A stretch of 64,000 bases of DNA from contig CAXKVR010000233.1 of NCBI GenBank assembly GCA_964058845.1, positions 62,001-126,000 on the forward strand, written 5' to 3'. Under the pieces are notes generated by a model. That model had not been told where the DNA came from. It did not search any database and saw nothing but the letters and a program-made list of their open reading frames with translations. Shown one piece after another: positions 44,130-56,733 of the stretch (positions within the stretch are counted from its first letter, which is position 1; every line of letters begins with the position of its first letter). Source of the DNA: Carex sylvatica. Its lineage: Eukaryota > Streptophyta > Magnoliopsida > Poales > Cyperaceae. Made by a program: the position numbers and the translations under genes.

Positions 44130-44312
44130 ACCTCTCTCTCTCTCTCCTCTCTCTCCATTAGCACTTAATCTCGCTCTGACAACATCTCTCTCGTTGTCCC
44201 TTTATCTCTCTCTTTCTCCATCTCTGTTTTGTGACAAGAATTTGGTCATCTAACAATCTCTCTCTCTCTCTCTCCTCCTACTATCTCTTTCTCTCTCTCC
44301 TTCTCTCTCTAA
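44130..44312 (+). promoter_or_regulatory. CT-rich 5' leader of the WRI4-like gene
   Basis: Several (CT)n blocks (44132-44158, 44255-44270, 44290-44310) fill the 5' UTR. Long CT/GA tracts in plant leaders bind BPC/GAGA-type factors and may affect expression; that role is inference. Confidence 0.6.
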
Positions 44313-44321
44313 TCACAAACA

Positions 44322-46719
44322 ATGACCATGACCCAAAAGAAAAACACCAAGAACTCAAATGAGAGCTCTAATCAAACCAAGGACCCCACCTCAAAAGTTG
44401 ATTCTAAAAAAATAAAGAAAGCCCGAAAGTCAACTACGGCGAAAAGTTCAACCAACTCGAGACGTAGCTCGGTTTACCGAGGTGTCACAAGGTTTTGCAT
44501 TCATAATTTCTTCCATCTTTTTTCTTTTTTCTTTTTAAATTCTTCTTCTTCTTCCCCTTACAATCTTCTCTTTGAGTGGTATGTAATATGCTTACAAGTA
44601 ATTATTTATCGGTATAGGCATCGGTGGACGGGGCGGTACGAGGCGCATTTGTGGGATAAGAGCAGCTGGAATGAAACCCAGAACAAGAAAGGGAAACAAG
44701 GTATATCATTTCTCTATGAAATTCCTACACATTATCCACATATTTTTGGAATTTTCTGGCTTGAATTTGTCTCTCTCTCTCTATATATATCATCTTTCAA
44801 TGCTAAACTAAACTCTTATTAATTCTTCTCTCTAATCATGGCTTATCTACTTGGAATTGGATGGCAAAAGTTTATCTTGGTGAGTCATCATGGATTTAAA
44901 CAAAGTTCTCTACTTTAGATTTTGGTTATTTTTTGTATGTTTGTGAAATTTAAATTTGGATGGTTTTTGTAATTTTGTGATTTTTGGGGGGGTATTCAGG
45001 TGCTTATGATGAAGAGGAAGCAGCAGCTCACGCCTATGACTTGGCAGCATTGAAATACTGGGGCCCAGATAGTCTTCTCAATTTTCCGGTACCACTTGTT
45101 TTCTTCATTATTTTTGTTAAATTATTTATTCCTTTTTTTTGTTTATTTGCTTCAATTTTTTTGCTTAGCTCTGTGACTCTAGATTCGCTGTTATTTTTTT
45201 TTTCTAGAATTTTCTTGCAATTCTCATCCTTTTTAGTACATTTTCTTGCCATTATAAATTTATTTGTACGATTATTCCAACAATATGATTTAATTAAGTC
45301 ACTACTTGATGCATGATCTAAAAATAGATATACTATTTTTTTTTTTTTTGTACACGATTTTAACCAAAATCAATCTGTTAAAATTGAAAAGAAAAGAAAA
45401 AAAAAATCCAATAACGGTCAATAAATTGGGTTAACTTAAATTAAATTTTTTTTATTTCTATAGCAATAAAAAAAATTCATAAGAAATAAACGCCAATGAT
45501 CATATAGAATACTAAGAATAGTAAAAAAAAAAATGTTTCTTCCTTGTAATTAATGGTGATGTTTGCTTACATCATCATCATTATTATTAGCATTATTAAT
45601 ATCATGATCATCATTATTGTAATTAGTAATATAGTGAAGAATCATATATGTCCATTTCTTTAAATACCTTATTTTTTTTTTTTTTTGCTTTGAATGATGT
45701 AATTAATTGCAGTCAGCAACATATCAAGAAGAGTTGAAAGAAATGGATGGCCAATCAAGGGAGGAATACATTGGATCTTTAAGAAGGTAAATAGGAGATA
45801 TAATAGAAAATGCAGAACAAAAGTATAGCAACATTTAATATATTTTTTTATATTCATAATATTGTGTTTTGAAACAAGAATTGTTTTTTTTTCAATGGAA
45901 TTATTTTAGGAAAAGCAGTGGTTTCTCTAGAGGAGTCTCCAAGTACAGAGGTGTAGCAAGGTATATATATAATAATTAACTCAATGCTAATGTATGACTA
46001 TTGCCTAATACAATGCTTTCATCACTTGTTTATGATTTTTTATTTTGCCAAATGATTGATAATATTGTTGTTTCCATTTTAAAAAATTATATATTTTTTA
46101 CTGTTGTAGTTGTTGTATTTTTGTAATATTGTGTTATGAAAATCTATATATTTTTTAACTTAAAAGTGTTTTAAACAGAAGCTATCTTGATTGTTGTATT
46201 TTAGGGATTTTTAAAAAAAATACACACTTGAGAATTATATAATGGACACTTAGCATTTACCTTAATACATATTTATTTATCTAATATTTAAAAAAATACC
46301 AAAAGTATTTAGAAGTTGTTTTAGGAATAAGGAATCAAATGCTGCATATATTCTTTTAAAAAATTTAATGTCTAGCTAAAAAAAATTAATGATAATATAT
46401 AATTTCCAATAAATTTTGTTTTATTGTATTTATAGGCATCACCATAATGGAAGATGGGAGGCTCGCATTGGCAGAGTTTTCGGCAACAAATATCTCTACC
46501 TCGGAACATACGGTATTACATTCTCTCTCTCAATATATATATATATATATGAAGTGATTTTTTACATATCTAAAAAATATAAAATTTGATTTGAAAGTAC
46601 ATATTCATATGGAGATCATCATGTTGAACGGTTAGAATCGACCGTTAAGATTTTAAAAACTTAAATATTGAACCGTTGCACGAAGACTCTCTATGCTACG
46701 CGTAGCACCATAGGCAACT

Positions 46720-46756
<37 letters not shown>

Positions 46757-48764
46757 TTAAATAATATTCTGTTTTAATCAGTACTAGACTTGAACAAGTC
46801 CTTTCTCTCACACAACAATAAATATTTCTCAATATTTTGGTGATATTGACCTTTGCCGCAATACATGACAGAATGAAATTGACAATTCTAACCTTGGTTC
46901 AACTGTAATCGTTCACAATTTAAGTCACACCTATAAATTCCCCACCAAATCTCAACCAAATTATTAATTATGTCCCACCATCTAAACCGCCTATTGACTC
47001 TATGTTTTTAAACAATTTCTTTATTTTTTTATTATTTTTTTTTTTGCTAAATTTGGAATGTATTTTGCATACTTTTTATTTTATTTTATTATCAACCTGA
47101 GAATCTTTCTTATACATACCAATCGATCAATTAATCATTGATGTTGGCCAAACTGTCATGAGTTTTTCTAACTAATCAACTGATTATTCATCATTATGAC
47201 TAATTATTTTCAACTATTTTTAATTAATCGCTTGATAGTAACGGTTGGACGAGCACATTCTGTCATTTACAAGAATATATAGACTGTCACTACAGTATTG
47301 CAATTGAATGGAGAGTCCAGTGATAATTCCTTAATAGGATCTCATTGTTCTATTGGTCTTGCCTTTTGGAGGCAACAACAAGTGTACTAAAGTCAAATTA
47401 ATTACTGGTGTTATTCTCCGGTTAGATGGGAATTGGAACACCAACCACCTATTTATTCTAGTACAGATTCGGTTCCTCTACTGAAGGGACCATTGTAGTG
47501 GTTCCTGTGGCAATATATATTTTGTTTTTGGTGGGAATTTTATACTCTAGTTGAATTATTTAAGCTAAATTAGATATGCATATGTGCCCAATATGTGATG
47601 TGACATGTGGTATTAACACAAAGTCTAATGCAAGATGCCAAATTGCACAATTGGCAACAAAATCAAGGGCCACAAAAAACCAAAAGAATGTTGGCATATG
47701 CATCCACCAAAACCGGCCCCAATTAAGAAGCCATTAAGTTAACACACAACCCACAAATCTCACCAATCCTTCAATTTGTTGGTCACCAAATTCCATACTA
47801 ACCTTTTTGAATCCTTAATGAGTGGCAATATTTTGGTTCAAGTCCCACTAGTCACATCAAACTTGTGTTTTGCATCATATGTACAATTATTAAAAGCAAT
47901 TTCACAATTATTTAATTTACTTATTCATATGATAATTTTATTTTATTTAGTTGCTATTTTTTGTACTTAGTAATTGTTACTTACATATATTACCTTCATG
48001 ATATAGGAGAATTTCTTGTATGTCCTTCAAAAATCTCAAAATTATGTATTTACTTCTAAAATTCATTATATCATATATACCCAGCAAAATATCAAAAACT
48101 CACAAAGTTATCAAATTTATTACATTTTCTGTTATAATTCATTTTAAATTTTTATAGTTCATATTATTATTATTTAAATAATAAAAATATATAGCTTGTG
48201 TAAGAGAAATGTTCAATTTTTAATTATATAATTTATGAGGAAAAATATTTAGCCTTCTAATTTAACTATTTTTTAATTTTATTTCGCAACTATTTATTTA
48301 ATTATTTATTGACTCAGTTATTGTTTAATTATCTATTAGCTTCATGATATATTTCATTTTTTTTAATTACAGCCACAGAAGAAGAAGCAGCTGTGGCATA
48401 TGATATGGCAGCAATTGAATACCGCGGACTTAATGCAGTGACAAATTTTGATGTGAATCGGTATGTAAATCAAGAATCCAAAACAACAATACAAATTGAA
48501 GATGAAATCAAGAAGAAATCACCAGAATTCATACATAGTGTAGATGTAAATGAAGCAACTACAGGATCTGAAAGCAGTACCTCAGCTTCTTTACTGGTAC
48601 CAACATCTGTGAATAAATCATCTACATGTAGCTTCCCAGATGATATACAAACATATTTTGATTGCTTAGATAGTACCAACAATGGATTTGACTTTGATGA
48701 ATCCATATTTCAAGAGCTTGAAGAATTTACATCTTCAATTTTTCAATTTGATCTTGATTTATGA
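44322..48764 (+). CDS. WRI4: AP2-type transcription factor, WRINKLED4-like (double AP2)
   Basis: Eight exons: 44322-44491, 44618-44700, 44871-44879, 45000-45088, 45713-45786, 45910-45960, 46436-46512 and 48373-48764. All have GT/AG borders and sum to 945 bp (314 residues). Exon 3 is only 9 nt and with one flanking base encodes VYL, the conserved micro-exon of WRI/ANT-type AP2 genes. A basic segment (about 25-38, SKKIKKARK) may be the nuclear signal. AP2 repeat 1 spans about 50-117 ([20 protein letters not shown]) and repeat 2 about 152-211 ([19 protein letters not shown]). The C-terminus is acidic ([14 protein letters not shown]), probably activating. Length and linker sequence fit WRI3/WRI4 better than the longer WRI1. 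Arabidopsis WRI4 activates fatty acid and cuticular wax genes. Intron 7 (1,860 bp) contains transposon pieces. The exact orthologue is inferred. Confidence 0.93.
44871..44879 (+). other. 9-nt micro-exon (VYL) of the WRI4-like gene
   Basis: TTTATCTTG lies between AAAAG and GTGAGT. It completes Gln-Val-Tyr-Leu-Gly across both junctions. Skipping it would delete three residues of the first AP2 repeat without changing frame. Confidence 0.92.
46551..46721. mobile_element. Right half of a class c foldback in intron 7
   Basis: The inner arm AAATTTGATTTGAAAGTACA leads to GTTGAACGGTTAGAATCGAC, then TTGAACCGTTGCACGAAGAC and CTATGCTACGCGTAGCA. TA repeats sit on both sides (46531-46550, 46722-46750). 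The left arm is missing. Confidence 0.75.
48006..48150. mobile_element. Fragment of the Mutator-like family in intron 7
   Basis: GGAGAATTTCTTGTATGTCC and the following ...CTCAAAATTATGTATTTA match the terminal region of 42018-42712 at lower identity. No inverted partner was found. Confidence 0.5.
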
Positions 48765-50042
48765 GGATTTATATATACAATCATATTATTTTTTTCATGT
48801 TTTTTTTTGTTTAGTCGAATATGATTTTTTATTGTTTGTAAAATCATTGATTATTGCTTTTGGTGAGGAAATTAAGTTGTCACTTGCTAAGCTTGAAGAA
48901 ATATTGTCAAGGAATTGAAGTGACAGCTGATTTATTTATTATGTATATAAACTAAATACTTGTTGATTTATTCATATATGTACTTGAGAGATTGTTTATT
49001 TATTTATTTTTACATTATGATGTGCTACAAGTCTTTCAATTTTTCAAGGAATTAAAATCACTGTTGATTTATTCATATGCAATTGTAATGGTACTCAAGT
49101 TTTATTTATATAAATTATGATTATGAGTATATTAATAAAAATATCAGTTTCAGATGGAGAAATTTATATGTTTGTTTATATAGATGGAGATAAATATATA
49201 ATTGATTATATTAAGATATGTTTCACTAAAAGAGCAATTTAGTTCCAAAAATATTAATAATAAGATGAGTGATTAGATCAATGGTGATTTTTTGGGTTTC
49301 CCAAGATGGTGTCACATATCAATTATCTATTAACAATTTAGAGTACGACACACGCTTTGACTTTCTTTTTAATAAAAAAAATTAATTAGAGAAAATGACA
49401 GGGAAGGAATTCATAAGTAACCAAAAGGTATCAGTCAAATAGTGGGGATTTAATTAATAAATAATTACATAAGTATTAAGTTGGAAATAAGCATCATAAA
49501 CAAATATTTGTAGTCAATTCAGAGCATTAATTGTTTACTATTTGCAAACTTTATTCTTCCATGAAATTCCTTAGAACACATTACAATTTTATATTACAAC
49601 TATTAGTCATTTGATGTGGTCTCCAGATATTAATATAATTTTATTTGACTAGACATTCATTTGGTAAAATTATTAAATGCAATTATTAAATAATAGTAAG
49701 CAGCGCATCATTCTTCAAATAAATACAATTATTAAATTAAGTATACTATTATGATTCTTAAATTGACTTAGAATTTAAGAACCACCAAATTAATTGTTGG
49801 CAAATAAAATTCTATATCTTTCTCACTTAAGTTATTTCTTTAATTAATTGAGTTAAATTCTTAATATTTGCATGAAAAAGTACCATTTAAATATATTAGT
49901 CATGTCATTATCAAAGGTCGGCCAAATACAAAATTTTCTCTAATAGAAATAAACTTGAAATAATGAAAATGATGATTAAATGTAACTAATAAGCTGTTTG
50001 ATATTGAACAATATATAATATTTTATAACAAATCTGAAATTG
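48765..50042. other. 3' flank of the WRI4-like gene and intergenic DNA
   Basis: Very AT-rich. A short region after the stop repeats variants of AAGGAATTGAAGTGACAG / AAGGAATTAAAATCACTG. No further gene is seen. Confidence 0.5.
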
Positions 50043-50050
50043 TCAGGAAC

Positions 50051-50529
50051 TATGGCAAAAAAGCTCGTAGCTCGTGGATCGATCGTGACTCACAGCTGAC
50101 TCACTCGCTAGCATCTCGTTCGTTAGTAGATCGAGTTGTTAACGAGACAGTTCATCATTAGCTCGATTTAAAATTAATAAGTTTGAGCTGAGGCCTAAGT
50201 ATGAATTTGTGTGAATTTAGTATGCATGAATTTATTATGTGAACTATATTTGTATGAATTTGAAAATTTCGTATTTTAGTATGTATGAATTTAGTTACAA
50301 ATTTAATTATGATAGTTGACTGTATAATACATTATCTAATACATTTGAACTTTTGGTCCACGAGCTTTTACGAGCTGGCTCGGCTCGCTCGTTACTAAAA
50401 CAAACGAGCCATGAGCCATCTTTTCAGCTTGGATCCGAATATTGGTTCTCTTCTGACTCGCTCATTGCTAAAACTAGCGAACCATGAACTTGGTCTAGCT
50501 CGGACAGAGCTGGCTCATTGCCAGTCTTA
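50051..50529. mobile_element. Non-autonomous hAT-type element, 8-bp target duplication TCAGGAAC
   Basis: TCAGGAAC flanks it exactly (50043-50050, 50530-50537). The ends are TATGGCAAAAAAGCTCG and GAGCTGGCTCATTGCCAGTC. Subterminal GAGCT/AGCTC and GCTCG repeats are dense at both ends (for example GGCTCGGCTCGCTCG). No transposase frame. Confidence 0.85.
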
Positions 50530-50539
50530 TCAGGAACAA

Positions 50540-51190
50540 CAGGCAAATATAATATTTTATTATACAGATTTTTCGAAAATTAAAAGCATTTCAGAGGGTC
50601 ATGCCTGGCAGCATATTCGTCCATTTTGCCAGTGCTAAATATATATATATATATATTTCGTGAGAAATAGGGCTTCAATTTCGGCTTGGAATAATCTTCC
50701 AAATTGACTTAAATTCCTTTTCCGATTCTAATTCCAATTTAAGTCAACATACTACCGCATTATTAAAATCTGGTATCAGTCGACTTCTTTTGAACGGTAA
50801 TTTCTATATGAAAATACAAAAAGTCAAATTCAACTTTGTAAGGAAAATCTCTGCTGTAAGCTATAACAATTTTTTATAACAATTATTTCGTATTCGATAC
50901 TCTATAAGATAATGAACAAATATAATATTAAATATAATAAATTTTTATTCGTAAATAAAACTATACAATATTAATTATTATAACAAGAATGGTTTATAAA
51001 ATATTTTTATATGATTTTTTATAATTTGTTTAGTAGATATTCACAAAATGGTTGTACTTATTCACAAATTAATCAGAGATTGATGTATAAATATTATATG
51101 TAATTTGTATTTAGTAAAAATAACAGGACTAAAAATTATATTTTATTTAATAAATTATGATATTATGTAAGTAATGTGTAAAAATAGAAT
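50540..51190. other. AT-rich spacer
   Basis: Includes a short (TA)n at 50640-50657. No gene or element boundary is visible. Confidence 0.5.
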
Positions 51191-51194
51191 TGGG

Positions 51195-51554
51195 CTTACT
51201 AAATGACATGTTTTAATTCACATTCATATTTTGCGATTTTAAAGTTCAAATAGTCAATCCAAACTGTTTAACTTGTTCTCCTTATTAAATTGTGCTGGAA
51301 GACCAAATTTTACATTTTAAAAAATACTATTTTTTAAATTATTTTAAAATCACTATTTTTTGAAGGTCCTGAATTTTTCGAAAAACAATGATTTAAAAAA
51401 TTATAAATAACATAAAATATTTTCAAAAAAAATGAAAATTTTGTTTTCAAGCACATTTCAATATGAAAATCATTTTGAACAGTTCGGATCGACATTTTGA
51501 ACTTTAAAAATGATGCTATGAGCGTGAAGTAAAACTCGCATTGTACTTCATGTG
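51195..51554. mobile_element. Foldback element, class f, highly diverged
   Basis: The left arm GCTTACTAAATGACATGTTT pairs poorly with the right AAACTCGCATTGTACTTC...GTGAG. The shared core is still readable (GGAAGACCAAATTTTACAT; GAACAGTTCGGATCGACA). Confidence 0.55.
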
Positions 51555-51585
51555 AGAATAATATATTATTTGTTATATGTTTTAA

Positions 51586-51996
51586 AAGGAGGGTTCAAAT
51601 GCACCCAAAATTTTGTGCACCAAAATACACTCTATCTTTCAAATCTTTTTTCTTCATTTTCAAAGTCCGAATAGTCAATCCGAACCGTTAAATGCGATCT
51701 ATATATTAAGATGTGCTTGGAGACCAAATTTTACATTTTTTGAAATTATTTTACTATTTTTTTAGATTTATAGAAAATTGCTGTTTTTATCAAATCTAGA
51801 CCATAAAAAACAGCGATTTTCAATAAATCTAAAAAAAAATAAAAAAAATTCAAAAAAATGTAAACTTTGGTCTCCAAGCACATCTTAATATATAGATCAC
51901 ATTTAACGGTTCGGATTAACTGTTTTGACTTTGAAAACAGAGATAAAAGATAGGGTGCATTTGGGTGCACAAAAATTTGGGTGCATTTGAATCCTC
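51586..51996. mobile_element. Foldback element, class h, 9-bp target duplication ATGTTTTAA
   Basis: ATGTTTTAA lies at 51577-51585 and 51997-52005. The ends are AGGAGGGTTCAAATGCACCC and GGGTGCATTTGAATCCTC. The shared core is intact on both arms (CTTGGAGACCAAATTTTACA). It is the only copy of this terminal class in the window. Confidence 0.9.
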
Positions 51997-52439
51997 ATGT
52001 TTTAATTACATATTTATATTACATTGGCTATCTCTTTTCGGTAATTATTTATTATTCGTCGTTATCTTTTTATCTTAACTGATAAAGATAAAGTATATGT
52101 AAGATTAATTTTAGAGGAGTAAGGATACGTAAATATCTCGATCGGATCTGTATCGTACCTATTAACAATCCTACCTATGCATATAGCATAATTTGTATAA
52201 ATATAGTAATATTTCGAAAAGAAATACAAAAAAACTCATCATACTATTTGAGATTAACTAGATAATAAGAACACCGATTTTTTCTAATGATATTACTAAT
52301 TAACTTTAAAATGGATATAAACAGCCACAGATATGTCATCACATCAAATAAAATTAATTCAAACTATTTATTCTGTAAGGCCCAAAAAAAATAAAGCTTT
52401 GGGGCTTTAAAAGGTCACTATATAAATTGTTATCAATTT

Positions 52440-52500
52440 ATTATTGGGCCTGAAAAACTGGGCTTGATACTACTTCTTCTAAGTATGATAAAAGGCCCAT
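52440..52500. promoter_or_regulatory. GGCCCA (site II) motifs
   Basis: TGGGCC at 52445, TGGGCT at 52459 and GGCCCA at 52494, about 560 bp upstream of the small gene at 53061. A MITE at 52518-52682 now separates them from that gene. Confidence 0.4.
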
Positions 52501-52517
52501 TCAAATTAAATATTTTA

Positions 52518-52682
52518 GGGAAGTAAATCTTCTGCGATTCCAATCCCAACCATTCATTTATTGAAATGCACGAATCACGAAAGAAGTTAGTTTATGTGCA
52601 CGAATCTCAAATTATATGAACGGTTAAGATTATAATCTAAGGGTTCCTGCGATCTTTTGGAATCGCAGCAGATTTATTTCCC
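52518..52682. mobile_element. 165-bp MITE related to 32304-32493
   Basis: GGGAAGTAAATCTTCTGCGA left, TCGCAGCAGATTTATTTCCC right, with TATTTTA on both sides (52511-52517, 52683-52689). The middle carries GCACGAATC twice, as in its relative. Confidence 0.75.
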
Positions 52683-52894
52683 TATTTTATTTAGTTCTAA
52701 AAGCTGAATAAATGAGAGTTAGAAATGCTTTCAATTTCACGTGTTCATTTATTTGTAAATTATAATTTTTGTTCGAACGGGAGAATGTTACAGTTCCGTA
52801 ATCCGTTTATGCACCCGCTAAGTGAAGTTCAGAGATGAAAAAAGATTACCTCTAATCATGACACGGCGCGATATTACATAATTCGCATATTGTG

Positions 52895-52974
52895 TTCGGG
52901 TTTGGAGATCTGATCCGAACCCAATTAGTTGAATTCGGGTTTGGAGATCTGACCCGAATCCAATTTGTTGAACC
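52895..52974 (+). repeat. 39-bp tandem duplication
   Basis: CGGGTTTGGAGATCTGA begins at 52897 and again at 52936. It lies in the promoter/leader of the small gene at 53061. Confidence 0.8.
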
Positions 52975-52997
52975 CCTGAAATTTACGACGAACTCTT

Positions 52998-53006
52998 AAA
53001 CCCTAA
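52998..53006 (+). promoter_or_regulatory. Telo-box (AAACCCTAA)
   Basis: AAACCCTAA about 55 bp upstream of the ATG at 53061. Telo-boxes with site II motifs typify growth-linked plant promoters. Confidence 0.5.
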
Positions 53007-53060
53007 AAAACTGGAGAGAAGGAAAGCGGCGTCCATTTTCAGCCGTTTCGCCGCAGTCTA

Positions 53061-53315
53061 ATGGCGGCGGTGGTGGGGTCCGTGCCACAGTCTAAGCCGA
53101 TTGAACTCGCTAAAGCGGCATCCATTTTCACCCGCTTCGCCGCCACCGCCGGAACCGGATCCGAAGGCGGAGCTCAGCACGCAAAGGCTGCGTTCCTCCG
53201 CCTCGCCTCCTCGGCGTTTGACGAGCTCGTGCGGCTACAAGGCGATGTAGGTGTGGGTGAGAAGGAAAACAAGAAGAGGCTTAGAAGGAGCAGCAATGTA
53301 GAGATTGCTGATTAG
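53061..53315 (+). CDS. Small uncharacterised protein, 84 residues
   Basis: A single-exon frame, GC-rich compared with its surroundings, encodes 84 residues. An Ala-rich helical stretch (about 15-60, with SKPIELAKAASIFTRFAA and AFLRLASSAFDELVRL) is followed by a basic tail (KENKKRLRR). There is no signal peptide, membrane segment or known catalytic motif. I think similar short proteins exist in other dicots but cannot name a function. The start is supported by the telo-box and leader-like sequence upstream. A 30-bp piece of the coding region is repeated just before the ATG (53028-53057). The GC-rich codon use and promoter motifs favour a real gene. Confidence 0.65.
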   Translation: MAAVVGSVPQSKPIELAKAASIFTRFAATAGTGSEGGAQHAKAAFLRLASSAFDELVRLQGDVGVGEKENKKRLRRSSNVEIAD

Positions 53316-56300
53316 GATGTGAAGGTACACAGAATAATGAAGTAAAAGGTACTTCTTTAGCAATTAGATGTGATGTTTCACATTTGGATAATTGTACTGA
53401 TGTATTTGCATGTCTATGGCCAATTTTTGTTTTTTTTTGTTTTATATAAACAGTTCAGGATTTATTGATATTGTTTTCTGATTAAGTTCGAAATTCAATT
53501 TTGGCATTGCTGTTATTCGGTTGAAACCAGTACAGAATATTACATAATTTACCAGTATTTTATCAAAATCTGTAAGTTCAACACCTGTTACCATATAAAT
53601 TGAACACCATTTACCAGTATTATACCAAAATCTGTAAGTTGACATAATTTACCAGTACTATGCTACAAGATGCACAGCTTATACACGGCTATGTAATAAA
53701 TTCTTCTTCAATTTTGTTTTATTATTAAGTAGATACGAAAACAGATACCTAAAAAGTAATATAGGGAAGAAATTGTGTTGACAGTAATGCTGGGTTTATT
53801 ATTCTGCCAGATTCCATTGGATTTATTTCTCAGTGTGATTAGTTGATCTTTTCTGTCTTTTTGTAATAGAAAACAAGCAGCACTAGTACACAATTGGATG
53901 ATTTTTGTTCTATATAATGTTAAATTTTGTCTTTTTTTTTTATTCTGTTGTATTTTTCTTAGTGGTACTTGTCTTGCTTGGTACCTACCAGTTAATCCAT
54001 GTGACGTCTGATGTCATGCAAACTACTTGCACTTCTTAATCGTAACTGAATAAAGGTTTTCTAGAATTTTCTCCTTTTCTTATTCTTCGTTGAAAATGTT
54101 GCAATTCTAGGTTATCTACATTTTCTGTTTCCGTTTCTAGTCAATACAAGTTGCTCTTAATTGATTCCCACAGTGACTACTGTTTCTCAACTTTTACTTA
54201 AGCAAATAATCATTGGGTTATTCCTAAGTATAAATAATACTTTGTTTGCGTATTATATAGTTCATAACTCATAACCAATATTGGTAATCATTATGGGTAT
54301 CTTAGATTCTGATAGGCAAATAGGCGTAGAATCTTCTAAAGAATTGTGCTTGCTATTATGATGGCAACAAAACAATCTCTTTTTATAGAGATACACATTG
54401 TACCCCCTTCTTTGTATGGATTAAAACTGGTGACACTGTTAGTATTGAGGGAATTTCCAAAAATTACATATCGATGGGCTCCTTGTATTTTATATCCTTC
54501 CAAATTTCAAATTGAACATTTGGCTCCTTTTCATTCTAGATGTAAAGATTGTAAACCTGCCTCTAATTTGTTCAACACATGAAATTTTTCCATCTGGAGC
54601 TATTGGAATTTGATGGAATATATGCTGCTATGTTGGAATTTGGTGACCTATATGATGATAACCTGGAATTTGGTGACCTATATGATGATAACCTGGAATT
54701 TGGTGGAAAATAAATGGTCCTACATTGCAACTTGCTTCTGGATTAATGGTCTTGTATGAACCACTGATTCAAATCTTAGGTTTTGGCAGTGTACCAGGCA
54801 TGTAGATCACTGCTACCATTTTACCAATTTCTAGTGAAACACGTTGTATTGTCTTTTTGGTTACAAGCTTTTGTTTTGTGGTTTACATAGAAATGATAAC
54901 TAACACGTAAAAAATCTAACAGATATTTTGTCTTTATTATCCAGTGCATAGTGGAGACCTATGAGTCCCCACTTGTTGACCTAGAGATCTTAATCAATCC
55001 CACATCTAGGCTCTAGTAGTAGCATGCTAGATTATATTCTCTCTCTCTCTCATGTCCTGATTCAATGAACCTCACTACTGGGAGAATAACGAACTTATTG
55101 TTGGAGCAAGTTGCAATTTGAACTAGGAAAGAGGAACATTTTGTATGAAATTACTTCATGCTAGGTTCTTTAACATTTGTTATTTATGGTGTATCCTTGG
55201 CTGGATTCTATTCCTTAAACTCGACCACTGGGATGGTAACCAGTTGACAAAATGGATGGCTATTGTGTTGAAAGTGTGCACAAAAACAAGATAAGGGTCT
55301 TGTCCCTTTCATCTGTTGAGAATCTTACCAAAGCTATTATTCTTAATCATGCACAATACTAATCTAGGCTGTAGCACTATGTAATGCTTGTTCAAATTTG
55401 GTAAATTTAGCTAGTCAGTGCCAAATAGTGTTTTTTTCAAAAAAAATGTTAACTTTGACTAGAAGGAATTAAATGTTCTTTGGAAATCGTAGATGAAAGT
55501 TGACGTGGTTTGAATTTATTTTGCAATATGTTATACCTTGATGTGCTTCACTTTTTCTGTACACGTATGAATACTGCTCCCTATCATTTTAGTGTATACT
55601 GCTCTGTATCATTATTGTAAAATTCTATTCCACGAGTATCAGGATTCTTTGGTCTATTAGAATTTCTTTATTTACTTTTTTAATTATGAAAGGATATCTG
55701 CAGAGGTGCTATGCAGCTCTCTATATCTGTTTTAAAATGAATTATTTCATATTCAAATAAGTCATTTTAAATAATTGCTCCTCAAGATGAAGGCTCTGCT
55801 CTCAACTTTTCTGAACAAACAAAATTCTGTTTCTTCTAATCTGTGACTCAGAGGCTGTCTGTTTGGGATTTTCATGCAAATTGTTTCATTGGAAACTTGG
55901 AATCTATTCTGATGCAGCCGCCTTAGAAAAGTACATTAGTAGCCAAGTTCTTTTTTTCTTTCTTGTATTCTAGCCTAAGAATCTTTGCTTGTTTGGCCTA
56001 AATATAATGAACTTTTGGGTTAATGGTACAGTACATGAGAATTAATCATGTAATTGTTGTCAGTGGAAGCCAAGAACTGGTGCATGCAATTTTTTTTTTA
56101 ATGAAAATAGAAAACAATCCTGTATTGCAAAATATAAACGAAACATAGTTATAGGAATTATTCTTAATAATTATGTATTTATGTGTACCTGCACTGGTAA
56201 TACTGATACCATTTGAATTCTGATGGTACTGTGTATTTGGTGGCCTAGTGATTTTTTGGGTTGTAATGTCTTGTAATATGAAGTAATTCCAAGTTTAGTT

Positions 56301-56733
56301 GCTCATCATGGCAAATATATCAGCATAGATTGCCACTTTTCTCTGTGAGTGGAGTTTTGCTCATGAAATTTGTTTGTAATCAGTTTCTTTTTTATCTTGC
56401 CTTAAATGAACGTAGACGGTTTTGAATTTGTAGTTCATTCCCTATTTGAAAATACTATTATTTCTCAATTTGGTATTGGAAAAGGACTTTGTCTAACTGC
56501 ACTAAAACATACATAATTTATTGGCATAGTTATTTATATAATTATTAACCTATGCTGTTATCTCAAGGTAGTGGTAGAATTCTGTTGGCGGCACCCTGTT
56601 ATTTGAGGTAATAGTAATAGTAATGCTGTGTGAATATTTATTCAACTCAAATAAGCTCTAACAGAAATATTCCTCAACATTTTTTCTCTCCTTTTTTCGA
56701 AATATTTGCATACATTTAAAGGTATGATATATG
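53316..56733. other. 3' flank and intergenic DNA, no gene recognised
   Basis: Low in repeats compared with the rest of the window, so it could hold 3' UTR introns or non-coding RNA, but I see no coding exon. Features noted: a repeated TTTACCAGTATT(A/T)TA...CAAAATCTGTAAGTT phrase (about 53550-53640) and a 30-bp tandem repeat at 54634-54709. Confidence 0.4.
54634..54709 (+). repeat. 30-bp tandem repeat, 2.5 units
   Basis: TGGAATTTGGTGACCTATAT starts at 54634 and 54664, with a partial third unit at 54694. Confidence 0.85.

Noticed and set aside
54346..54582. 78-codon frame downstream of the small gene
   Set aside because: Composition and content look random and no splice or family evidence supports it.
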